The position numbers and the translations under genes are program-made. This document shows, in pieces, positions 1 to 5,791 of a stretch of 7,547 bases of DNA (position 1 is its first letter; every line of letters begins with the position of its first letter). Under the pieces are notes generated by a model. The model was not told the DNA's origin, did no database searches, and worked only from the letters and a program-made list of their open reading frames with translations. The DNA is from Oscillospiraceae bacterium. Lineage in GTDB: Bacteria > Bacillota > Clostridia > Oscillospirales > Acutalibacteraceae. The DNA lies in NCBI GenBank assembly GCA_029007475.1, contig JAQXHW010000062.1, positions 1 to 7,547 on the forward strand. The letters run 5' to 3'.

Positions 1-1079
1 AGATTTTTTGCCGTCTCGGCAAGAGTATCTGCCACACAGGTGACCTTTGATACTCCGTCGGTGATTTCTATTTTTGGGGCTTCTCCTGCCTTAGCGGAGA
101 ATTCTATATCTATGGGAACGTGAGAGTATTCCGATTTATAGGAATTTGCAATATCCTTCAGAAGCCTTGAGTCTGCATTTGTCACGTCATCTTTGGTGCG
201 CCTGCCGAACATATCTCCTGTGCGTTTTCCCAAGATGTAGCCGTCGGTAAAGCCTGTCCGCGAAAAAACCTTTTCCAGATTATCACGGGTCTTATCTGTG
301 ACAAAGCCGAAATCCCGGGCTTCAACGCAGGCTTTGACGGCGGCGCAAACGTACTCGGGACGTTTCATTCTACCCTCGATTTTTAGTGAAGATACCCCTG
401 CATTTTCCAGGTCTTTTATGTGATTTATAAGGCTGTTGTCCTTGAGGGAAAGGGCATGGTCCGAGCCGCCGTTAAGACTGAAGGGCAGCCGGCAGGGCTG
501 AGCGCATTTGCCTCGGTTGCCGGAACGTGAGCCTAAAACCGCGGAGAAATAGCATTGTCCCGACACGCACATACACAGCGCCCCGTGGACAAAAACCTCC
601 AGCTCAATGGGGCATTTTTCGTGGACCTCCCGAATTTCGCCGAGAGTCATTTCGCGGGATAAAACAACTCTTTTGAAGCCCAAATCGTAAAGGAGCTTTG
701 CGCCCATAGGCGAATGAACGCTCATCTGAGTTGAGCCGTGCAAAGGAAGCTCGGGGAGCTTATCTCTTAAAATTTTCGCAAGCCCCAAATCCTGAATAAT
801 CAGGGCGTCTATTCCCATATTGTATGCGGAGGCGGCAAGGGAAAGCGCCGAGGGCAGCTCTCGGTCGGTAATCAGGGTGTTGAGGGTAAGGTAGGCCTTT
901 GTGCCGTTGAGCCGGCAGTATTTTATTGCCTCATTCAGCTCCTCTTCGGAAAAATTCTGTGCAGATGAGCGGGCGGAAAAATCCTTTGCTCCTAAGTACA
1001 CTGCGTCGGCGCCGCTTCTCACGGCGGCAAAAAGACTCTCCATACCTCCTGCAGGAGCGAGTATTTCGGCTTTATTCAT
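1..1079 (-). CDS. U32 family peptidase-like protein (RlhA/YdcP type), C-terminus cut by window edge
   Basis: Reading leftward from the ATG at 1079 gives 359 uninterrupted codons and no stop before the edge. The protein opens with AEILAPAGGMESL and ADAVYLGAKDFSAR, the usual U32 start. The signature region lies at residues 160-196: ELEVFVHGALCMCVSGQC, then KCAQPC. C169, C176 and C192 match the spacing of cysteines that hold a [4Fe-4S] cluster in characterised U32 proteins such as UbiU; a fourth ligand is uncertain. SLKIEGRMKRPEYV (231-244) and FSRTGFTDGY (272-281) resemble the RlhA/YdcP branch. E. coli RlhA is needed for 5-hydroxycytidine in 23S rRNA, so RNA hydroxylation is a likelier role than proteolysis, by inference. 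Full members run to roughly 650-850 residues, so about half is missing. An AGGAAGGAG ribosome binding site about 10 nt upstream supports the start. It follows zapA on the same strand after 63 bp, probably in one operon. The family is sure; the substrate is not. Confidence 0.93.
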   Translation of the reverse strand, partial: MNKAEILAPAGGMESLFAAVRSGADAVYLGAKDFSARSSAQNFSEEELNEAIKYCRLNGTKAYLTLNTLITDRELPSALSLAASAYNMGIDALIIQDLGLAKILRDKLPELPLHGSTQMSVHSPMGAKLLYDLGFKRVVLSREMTLGEIREVHEKCPIELEVFVHGALCMCVSGQCYFSAVLGSRSGNRGKCAQPCRLPFSLNGGSDHALSLKDNSLINHIKDLENAGVSSLKIEGRMKRPEYVCAAVKACVEARDFGFVTDKTRDNLEKVFSRTGFTDGYILGKRTGDMFGRRTKDDVTNADSRLLKDIANSYKSEYSHVPIDIEFSAKAGEAPKIEITDGVSKVTCVADTLAETAKN

Positions 1080-1089
1080 TTGTATATCG

Positions 1090-1098
1090 CTCCTTCCT
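1090..1098 (-). promoter_or_regulatory. Ribosome binding site of the U32 gene
   Basis: The minus strand reads AGGAAGGAG here, about 10 nt before the ATG at 1079. It fixes the start codon and gives the U32 gene its own strong initiation signal downstream of zapA. I saw no terminator in the 63-bp zapA-U32 gap, so read-through transcription is expected. Confidence 0.8.
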
Positions 1099-1142
1099 GC
1101 TGAAACTATAAGCGCGCTGACCTTGCTTCTTAGGTGTTGCGT

Positions 1143-1748
1143 TTAGATAAAGTCTGCGTCAAAAATGCTGTACTGCATGGGAGGCTCCTCGGGAAGTCCC
1201 TTTTCGTCCGCTGCGGCGGCGGGGGTAAGCTCTACCGCCAAGGGTTTTTTCTCCTGCTGAGTCCAAGGCTTGTTTGCCTGTGCTCTTTTTTCCTCGTGGT
1301 TGTGACGTTTTTTCTTGTCGCCGCGCATATCCTTACCTGCAAAGGCAAGCTGTCTGCGGCTTTCCTCTGCCTTTTTGGGTTCGGGACTCTCTGCGTGAGC
1401 AGGAGCTTTTTCGGCTGCGGCAGAAGCCGTTTTTTCCGTCTTTAATTTCTCGATTTCAGCCTTGAGGGAGTCGTTTTCCTCTCTCAGGCTGTCGGCGTCC
1501 TTAAGATATGCCTTAAGCTGCTCTGAGAGTTTTTCTAGCTTTTCCTCAAGCTTGATTTTCTCGTCTAAAATCGTCAGGGCGGAGAGGGTGGCGGCGCCGT
1601 CGCGGTTTAGCCGTGAATTTGCCTTTGTGAGAGAGTTTATCATGCTCTCAACCTTTTCGCCTAAGGCGATTATGTATTCCTCGCTGTCCTCGGTGGAGAG
1701 GGCAAATCGCTGACCTGCAACGTAGATAACAACGCTTTTCTTTTCCAT
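1143..1748 (-). CDS. zapA: Cell division protein ZapA with long C-terminal extension
   Basis: This 201-residue protein begins with a typical ZapA domain: KSVVIYVAGQRFALSTEDSEEY (residues 4-25), then an ALGEKVESMINSL helix and AATLSALTILDEKIKLEEKL (52-71). ZapA proteins dimerise or tetramerise through a coiled coil and bundle FtsZ protofilaments at the division site in the cytoplasm. Residues 62-107 form a predicted coiled coil rich in E, K and L. ZapA is usually about 85-110 residues. Here roughly 95 further residues follow: an Ala/Glu/Pro/Lys-rich, probably disordered linker (107-190) with a basic patch KDMRGDKKKRHNHEEKR (139-155), ending in MQYSIFDADFI. The ATG at 1748 has AAAGGA 9 nt upstream. 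The gene heads a minus-strand unit with the U32 gene, a pairing I recall from other Clostridia. The ZapA call is strong; the tail's function is unknown. Confidence 0.93.
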   Translation of the reverse strand: MEKKSVVIYVAGQRFALSTEDSEEYIIALGEKVESMINSLTKANSRLNRDGAATLSALTILDEKIKLEEKLEKLSEQLKAYLKDADSLREENDSLKAEIEKLKTEKTASAAAEKAPAHAESPEPKKAEESRRQLAFAGKDMRGDKKKRHNHEEKRAQANKPWTQQEKKPLAVELTPAAAADEKGLPEEPPMQYSIFDADFI

Positions 1749-1757
1749 TTATACCAA

Positions 1758-1789
1758 TCCTTTCAAGATTTTTATCCAGTTTAATTATA
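1758..1789 (-). promoter_or_regulatory. Probable zapA promoter -10 and ribosome binding site
   Basis: On the minus strand a perfect TATAAT -10 lies at 1784-1789, and the AAAGGA ribosome binding site at 1758-1763 is 9 nt before the zapA ATG. At the expected 16-18 bp distance the -35 region is only a T-run (about 1807-1812), so the -35 match is poor. If used, transcription would start near 1777 and give a leader of about 28 nt. The call rests mainly on the -10 and the divergent position. Confidence 0.5.
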
Positions 1790-1904
1790 GTACAAAACAC
1801 TCTATAAAAAAAGAGAAAATTCAAAATTGTAACTGAGATTTCTATGCGGTAACCTATTTTTCGGAGGAAGCGGGAGTTTTTTATATAACTATCCTATTTT
1901 TCTG

Positions 1905-1933
1905 TTGAATTCTACATTTGAATATGGTATAAT
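1905..1933 (+). promoter_or_regulatory. glgP promoter, extended -10 sigma-A type
   Basis: TTGAAT at 1905-1910 and TATAAT at 1928-1933 are separated by exactly 17 bp. TGG directly precedes the -10, making an extended -10 element. Predicted transcription start is near 1940, giving a leader of about 35 nt. This is a near-consensus vegetative promoter and implies strong basal glgP expression unless repressed. Confidence 0.85.
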
Positions 1934-1962
1934 CTACCAAATGTTCGCAAAAAAATAAAAAT

Positions 1963-1969
1963 AAAGGAG
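1963..1969 (+). promoter_or_regulatory. glgP ribosome binding site
   Basis: AAAGGAG lies 5 nt before the ATG at 1975. It is the only well-placed Shine-Dalgarno near the N-terminus and sets the start codon. Confidence 0.85.
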
Positions 1970-1974
1970 TTTAT

Positions 1975-4368
1975 ATGAAGAACCCAACAGTCAACGAAAT
2001 GGTAAAAATGATTACCGACAAGCTCTCTGATGTTTTCAGAGTAACCCCCGAGGAGGCAACGGAGGAGCACTTCTACAAGGCCTGCGCCCTTATCGCAAGA
2101 GATTACATGAGTCAGGAGTATTCCCGATTTACAAACGAGTGCGAGAAAGAGGGCAAAAAGACCGTCTACTACTTATGCATGGAGTTTTTGATGGGACGTT
2201 CCCTGAGAAATAACCTCTCGAATATGAATTTGGAAAAAACCGTAGGCATGGCGCTTTCACGTCTTGGCGTGAGTCTTGATAAGGTCTACGACAGCGAGCC
2301 TGACGCGGGTCTGGGTAACGGCGGTTTAGGCCGCCTTGCAGCATGCTTTTTGGACGGTTTAGCCTCTCAGGGATATCCTGCTATGGGATACTCTCTCAGG
2401 TATGAATACGGAATTTTCAATCAGAAAATCGTTGACGGCTGGCAGACAGAGCTTCCCGAATTTTGGCTTCCCGGCGGCAGCGTTTGGCTTCACTCCCACC
2501 CCGAAAAGGCGGTTGAGGTAACTTTCGGCGGCACCTTAAAGGAAAACTGGATTGACGGACTCCACGTTGTCGGACTTCAAGAGGAAACCAAGGTTCTGGC
2601 AATTCCCTACGATATGATGGTATCGGGCTACGGTCTCAAGGGCGTAACAAGACTTCGTCTTTGGGCGGCAGATTCAAAAGCCTTTGATATGCAGCTTTTC
2701 AACGAAGGACATTATATGCGCGCTGTTGAGCAAAAGGCTATGGCTGAGAGTATTACGAAGGTTCTCTACCCCGGAGATAATCACGAGGAAGGCAAGAGCT
2801 TACGACTTAATCAGCAGTATTTCTTAGTATCCGCAACCATGCAGGATATTATTAAAAGGCATTTGCGTACCTACAAAACATTAGATAACCTTCCGGACAA
2901 GGTGGCAATTCACCTAAACGATACCCATCCGGTTTTAGCTGTGCCTGAGCTTATGAGAATTATGCTTGACGAATGCGGCTATACATGGGAGTCTGCCTGG
3001 GATATTGTTAAGAAAACCGTTGCCTACACAAACCACACGGTTATGAAAGAGGCTCTTGAGTGCTGGAATGAGGATATGTTCAGCAGAAAGCTCCCCCGAA
3101 TTTATCAGATTGTAGTTGAGATAAACCACCGCTTTACCCGCGAGCTTATGGACAGAGGGCTCTCCCTCGAGGAGATTAACAGAATGTCTATTATCGGCAA
3201 CGGCTATGTCAGAATGGCGAATCTTGCGGTTGTTGCCAGTCACAAGGTAAACGGAGTTTCGGCCTTGCACAGCGAGATTTTGAAGGAAACTGTATTTAAT
3301 GATTTCTATAAGGTTACTCCCGAAAAATTTACAAATGTTACAAACGGAATTGCCCACAGACGTTGGCTCTGCCAAGCAAACCCCAAGCTCTCCTCCATGG
3401 TTGAGGAGCTTTGCTCAGACGGCTTTAAGACAGACGCCACTCAGCTTTCGAAGCTGCTGAAATATAAGGACGACAGAGGGGTTCTTGACCGCCTTGCCGA
3501 GATTAAAAGGCTCAACAAAATAGCCATGGCTCAGGAGATTCGGCGTACTAACTCAGTAGTGATTGACCCCGATTCAATCTTTGATGTGCAAGTCAAGAGA
3601 CTTCATGAGTACAAGCGTCAGCTTCTGAACGCTCTGAATATTTTAGCTACCTATCAGGAGCTGAGAAACAATCCCTCTATGGATTTTGTTCCCAGAACTT
3701 ATATTTTCGGCGCAAAGGCGGCTCCCGGCTACTACTTTGCAAAGCAGATTATTCAGTATATAGTCAAGCTCTCGGAGGTTATCAACAACGACCCTGCGGT
3801 AAATGGAAAACTGCGTGTTGTCTACCTTGAAAATTACCGGGTAACTACGGCTGAAAAGCTCATGCCTGCCTCCGAAATTTCCGAGCAGATTTCCCTTGCG
3901 GGAACGGAAGCCTCGGGTACGGGCAACATGAAATTCATGATTAACGGAGCGATAACCTTAGGTACTCTCGACGGCGCAAACGTTGAGATTTACGATGCCG
4001 TAGGCAGAGATAATATTATCCTTTTCGGCATGACAACCCCCGAGGTTAATTCTCTAAAGGCTCAGGGCTACCGCCCTGCCGATATTTATAATCAGAACCG
4101 GGTAGTGAGAAACGCTATTGACGAGCTGAGAAAAACGGGATTCGGTCATATTGCGGACTCTCTACAGTACAACGACCCCTATATGGTGCTTCGTGATTTC
4201 GAGTCTTACAGAAACGCTCAGATGGTATCCGGCTCAATTTACCGCGATAGAGAAAGATGGAACAGAATGTCCATTGAGAACATCGCCCACGCAGGAGTTT
4301 TCGCCGCCGACAGAGCCATTAACGACTATGCCAAGCTGATTTGGAACGCAAGTCCTTTGGAGAAGTGA
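1975..4368 (+). CDS. glgP: Glycogen/starch/alpha-glucan phosphorylase (GT35)
   Basis: This 797-residue PLP enzyme phosphorolyses alpha-1,4-glucan ends to glucose-1-phosphate in the cytoplasm. Length is normal for bacterial GT35 members. Visible landmarks are YYLCMEFLMGRSLRNNL (about 64-80); DAGLGNGGLGRLAACFLD (110-127), the glycine-rich loop near the active site; HLNDTHPVLAVPELMRIM; VKRLHEYKR (540-548), whose R542 and K547 correspond to the phosphate-contacting R569 and K574 of rabbit muscle phosphorylase; KAAPGYYFAKQI; and EASGTGNMKFMINGAITLGT. K653 of that last motif is the expected PLP Schiff-base lysine. The 106-residue spacing from K547 to K653 equals the rabbit K574-K680 spacing, so the catalytic C-terminal half is intact. 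The gene is preceded by its own promoter and followed by a terminator, so it is probably monocistronic. No other glycogen gene (glgA, glgB, glgC) is in the window. Whether glycogen, maltodextrin or starch is the substrate cannot be decided here. Confidence 0.98.
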   Translation: MKNPTVNEMVKMITDKLSDVFRVTPEEATEEHFYKACALIARDYMSQEYSRFTNECEKEGKKTVYYLCMEFLMGRSLRNNLSNMNLEKTVGMALSRLGVSLDKVYDSEPDAGLGNGGLGRLAACFLDGLASQGYPAMGYSLRYEYGIFNQKIVDGWQTELPEFWLPGGSVWLHSHPEKAVEVTFGGTLKENWIDGLHVVGLQEETKVLAIPYDMMVSGYGLKGVTRLRLWAADSKAFDMQLFNEGHYMRAVEQKAMAESITKVLYPGDNHEEGKSLRLNQQYFLVSATMQDIIKRHLRTYKTLDNLPDKVAIHLNDTHPVLAVPELMRIMLDECGYTWESAWDIVKKTVAYTNHTVMKEALECWNEDMFSRKLPRIYQIVVEINHRFTRELMDRGLSLEEINRMSIIGNGYVRMANLAVVASHKVNGVSALHSEILKETVFNDFYKVTPEKFTNVTNGIAHRRWLCQANPKLSSMVEELCSDGFKTDATQLSKLLKYKDDRGVLDRLAEIKRLNKIAMAQEIRRTNSVVIDPDSIFDVQVKRLHEYKRQLLNALNILATYQELRNNPSMDFVPRTYIFGAKAAPGYYFAKQIIQYIVKLSEVINNDPAVNGKLRVVYLENYRVTTAEKLMPASEISEQISLAGTEASGTGNMKFMINGAITLGTLDGANVEIYDAVGRDNIILFGMTTPEVNSLKAQGYRPADIYNQNRVVRNAIDELRKTGFGHIADSLQYNDPYMVLRDFESYRNAQMVSGSIYRDRERWNRMSIENIAHAGVFAADRAINDYAKLIWNASPLEK

Positions 4369-4396
4369 AGCCTTTAGGATACTTTGCGGATAGAAG

Positions 4397-4419
4397 AAAA
4401 AATGTGCTGTTTTTGCACA
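4397..4419 (-). terminator. Minus-strand intrinsic terminator for the CorC-like gene
   Basis: Read on the minus strand, TGTGC and GCACA pair around a 7-nt A-rich loop, followed at once by six T (4402-4397). The stem is short (5 bp plus a possible G-U), so it is probably the weaker partner of the hairpin at 4425-4461, which a minus-strand transcript would meet first. Confidence 0.55.
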
Positions 4420-4424
4420 CATGA

Positions 4425-4461
4425 AAAGAGCCTCCGACGCGACCTGCATCGGAGGCTTTTT
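4425..4461 (+). terminator. Intrinsic terminator after glgP, probably bidirectional
   Basis: AGCCTCCGA (4429-4437) pairs perfectly with TCGGAGGCT (4449-4457), flanked by AAAA on the left and a T-run (4457-4461) on the right. It lies 57 bp past the glgP stop. On the minus strand the same stem is followed by CTTTTC, so it can also stop transcription from the convergent CorC-like gene. Confidence 0.92.
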
Positions 4462-4486
4462 GATAGAGAGAAAAAGGAAGCGATGA

Positions 4487-4525
4487 GACTCTTTTGGTAA
4501 TTTACGGTAAATAAACAAAAGAGTC
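4487..4525. repeat. Perfect 10-bp inverted repeat with inner stem, between convergent genes
   Basis: GACTCTTTTG (4487-4496) and CAAAAGAGTC (4516-4525) are exact inverse complements. Inside, ATTTA and TAAAT can form a second 5-bp stem with a 3-nt CGG loop (4500-4512). Neither strand has a T-run directly after the stem, so a standard terminator is unlikely. It lies 75 bp past the CorC-like gene's stop and could be a 3'-end stabilising hairpin of that transcript, a protein-binding site, or chance. Confidence 0.7.
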
Positions 4526-4600
4526 CCAAAAAATTATGAAAAATTTTTGCATTTATTTTTGCGTGTAAAAACAGTAGAATTGAAGATGAAAAAGCGAAAA

Positions 4601-5473
4601 TTAATCCTCGGTATCCAGCTTTTCAATGAGTAGGGAGAGGACTCGTCTCTCCTCGGTTTTGAGGGCTGTTATTCTGAGATTTGATACTTCAACACAGGGG
4701 GTCTCGCCCTCTTTCGGAAAACGTCCTAATTTATCCAAAAAGAAGCCTGCGATTGTGTCGCAGTCAGAGTCGGAAAGCTCAACTCCCACAAGGCTTTCAA
4801 CATCCCCCAGGGTGGTGGAGCCGTAGACGGTGAAGCGGTTATCTCCCAAGGGATGAATTTCCTCCTCCTCGTTGTCGTACTCGTCCTGGATGCTCTTTCC
4901 CAAAATATCCTCTATAAGATCCTCCATGGTCAGAATTCCCTCGGTGCCGCCGTACTCGTCAACAACTACGGCAAACTGAGTTCTCTCCTTAATCATCTGG
5001 GCAAAAAGCTCAGAGCAATTCTTTTGCTTGGGCACGAAAATTACCCTTCGCGCAATGCTCTTTAAGCTGAAGTTTTCGGGAACCTCCTCGGTGACGAAGC
5101 GCAGAAGGTCTTTGACGTAGATAACTCCGATAATTGTATCGGGGGTTTCGTGGTAGAGAGGGATTCGGGAAAAGCCCGACTGTATAGCTGTCTGCACAAC
5201 GAAAGAGAGGGGGTCGGTATCCTCTACGGCAACCATGTCGGTGCGGTGAGTCATAATCTCCGAAACGGAGGTGTCGTCGAAATCAAAGAGGTTTTCTATG
5301 ATATTCCTTGCGGAGCTTCCGATAACGCCCTTTTCAGAGCCTTCTTTTGCGAGAGTGATAATTTCCTCCTCGGCCTCATGCACCTTTTCCTCTTGGGTTT
5401 TTGAGCCGAAGAGCTTTTCGAAAAACGAGGGTTTCTTTTTTAGATTCTGATTACTACCTGAGTCGTCAGGCAT
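4601..5473 (-). CDS. Short HlyC/CorC-family protein: CBS pair plus CorC/HlyC domain, no membrane domain
   Basis: This 290-residue soluble protein starts with a polar segment containing FFEKLFG (17-23), then VSEIMTHRTDMVAVE (70-84) opening the first CBS motif (about 70-128) and a second CBS motif (about 138-195) containing VVVDEYGGTEGILTMEDLIEDILG (169-192), a family hallmark. An acidic linker (EYDNEEEEI, 198-206) leads into a CorC_HlyC domain (about 208-285) with TIAGFFLDKLGRFPKEGE. There is no DUF21/CNNM transmembrane domain, so it matches the short CorC/YbeX architecture (E. coli CorC, 292 residues) and not the membrane-bound transporter form. Family knowledge points to adenine-nucleotide binding by the CBS pair and roles in Mg/Co efflux or, for YbeX, ribosome maturation; which applies here is not known. 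AAAGGA lies 10 nt before the ATG at 5473. The gene is alone on its strand, convergent with glgP and divergent from nifJ. 'Hemolysin' labels for this family should not be taken literally. Confidence 0.93.
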   Translation of the reverse strand: MPDDSGSNQNLKKKPSFFEKLFGSKTQEEKVHEAEEEIITLAKEGSEKGVIGSSARNIIENLFDFDDTSVSEIMTHRTDMVAVEDTDPLSFVVQTAIQSGFSRIPLYHETPDTIIGVIYVKDLLRFVTEEVPENFSLKSIARRVIFVPKQKNCSELFAQMIKERTQFAVVVDEYGGTEGILTMEDLIEDILGKSIQDEYDNEEEEIHPLGDNRFTVYGSTTLGDVESLVGVELSDSDCDTIAGFFLDKLGRFPKEGETPCVEVSNLRITALKTEERRVLSLLIEKLDTED

Positions 5474-5493
5474 GGTTTTTCAATCCTTTCCGT

Positions 5494-5508
5494 TCACGCA
5501 GGGCGTGA
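5494..5508 (-). promoter_or_regulatory. Small hairpin just upstream of the CorC-like gene's ribosome binding site
   Basis: TCACGC and GCGTGA pair across a 3-nt loop. The hairpin begins about 5 nt upstream of AAAGGA (5484-5489) in the minus-strand transcript, so it could affect ribosome access. Function is inferred from position only. Confidence 0.35.
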
Positions 5509-5533
5509 CAATGAAATAAAATTTTGTAAGAAC

Positions 5534-5558
5534 ACGAAATACTTCTAAGACGAAATAC
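5534..5558. repeat. 9-bp direct repeat in the CorC-like gene leader
   Basis: ACGAAATAC occurs at 5534-5542 and again at 5550-5558, 16 bp apart. Both copies lie within the predicted transcribed leader of the CorC-like gene. No matching regulator is recognised. Confidence 0.55.
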
Positions 5559-5591
5559 CCGAGAATATTAAAATTAAGAGTTGCTTTCGGG

Positions 5592-5620
5592 CGGCCTGCG
5601 ATTAGCTAACGCTCAGACCG
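5592..5620 (-). promoter_or_regulatory. Stem-loop near the 5' end of the CorC-like gene leader
   Basis: In the minus-strand RNA, CGGUCU pairs with AGGCCG (one G-U), followed by a GCG/CGC and UU/AA stem with small bulges and an AGCU loop. On the plus strand the G-U position becomes a C-A mismatch, so the structure fits the minus transcript better. It starts about 11 nt from the predicted transcription start. No T-run follows, so it is not an intrinsic terminator. I do not recognise a known riboswitch class. Confidence 0.5.
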
Positions 5621-5637
5621 TGCTTTTACTTATATCT

Positions 5638-5666
5638 ATAATACAAAAAATCCTATAAAAAGTCAA
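5638..5666 (-). promoter_or_regulatory. Promoter of the CorC-like gene
   Basis: On the minus strand TTGACT (5661-5666) and TATTAT (5638-5643) are separated by exactly 17 bp. Predicted start is near 5631, leaving an unusually long leader of about 158 nt before the ATG at 5473. This leader and the nifJ leader account for most of the 318-bp gene-free stretch 5474-5791. Confidence 0.8.
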
Positions 5667-5685
5667 TGAAATCAGGTTTTTCCAC

Positions 5686-5714
5686 TTTACATCAGGCGAA
5701 AAAGGTGATATTAT
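5686..5714 (+). promoter_or_regulatory. nifJ promoter, extended -10 type
   Basis: TTTACA (5686-5691) and TATTAT (5709-5714) are 17 bp apart, with TGA directly before the -10 (extended -10). Predicted start is near 5721, giving a leader of about 71 nt. Its -35 is only 19 bp from the -35 of the divergent CorC-like gene promoter, so the two could compete for polymerase or share a regulator. Confidence 0.75.
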
Positions 5715-5751
5715 GTAGATTGGTACAGAGTGTATCATACTCATTAAAAAT

Positions 5752-5765
5752 TGCGGATGTCCGCA
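5752..5765 (+). promoter_or_regulatory. GC-rich palindrome in the nifJ leader
   Basis: TGCGGA and TCCGCA flank a central TG, in an otherwise AT-rich leader about 30 nt after the predicted start and 11 nt before the ribosome binding site. It could be an mRNA hairpin (GCGG stem, ATGT loop) or an operator half-site pair. It does not match the Rex consensus TTGTGA-N6-TCACAA. Confidence 0.45.
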
Positions 5766-5776
5766 TTTACATCTTC

Positions 5777-5783
5777 AAGGAGG
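5777..5783 (+). promoter_or_regulatory. nifJ ribosome binding site
   Basis: AAGGAGG, a near-perfect anti-16S complement, lies 8 nt before the ATG at 5792. It selects that ATG over the out-of-frame ATG at 5785 and the in-frame Met8, and fits a very highly translated gene. Confidence 0.88.
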
Positions 5784-5791
5784 TATGCCAA

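Noticed and set aside
1134..1445. 103-codon plus-strand frame opposite the zapA tail
   Set aside because: It is Cys/Phe/Leu-rich as expected from the complement of a Lys/Glu-rich tail; zapA on the other strand has the recognisable domain and ribosome binding site.
1..1748. zapA-U32 as a toxin, defence or secreted collagenase system
   Set aside because: The proteins have no signal peptide or defence domain; U32 'collagenase' naming is historical and the neighbours are housekeeping genes.
2935..3375. 146-codon minus-strand open frame antisense to glgP
   Set aside because: It lies entirely inside glgP, whose catalytic motifs are intact; it has no good ribosome binding site or recognisable domain and is a codon-bias shadow.
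4421..4486. 21-codon plus-strand open frame starting ATGAAAAGAGCC
   Set aside because: It is made of the glgP terminator hairpin itself and has no ribosome binding site.
4234..4518. 94-codon minus-strand open frame across the glgP end and terminators
   Set aside because: It overlaps the glgP C-terminus and runs through both terminator hairpins; its sequence resembles no known family.
4552..4580. Possible plus-strand promoter (TAGAAT at 4575-4580) antisense to the CorC-like gene
   Set aside because: At a 17-bp distance the -35 is only TTTATT; in such AT-rich DNA this is expected by chance, and no plus-strand gene follows.
5521..5630. Mg2+ riboswitch (M-box) or T-box before the CorC-like gene
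   Set aside because: I could not find the conserved core of either class, nor a terminator hairpin with T-run; only generic stems are visible.
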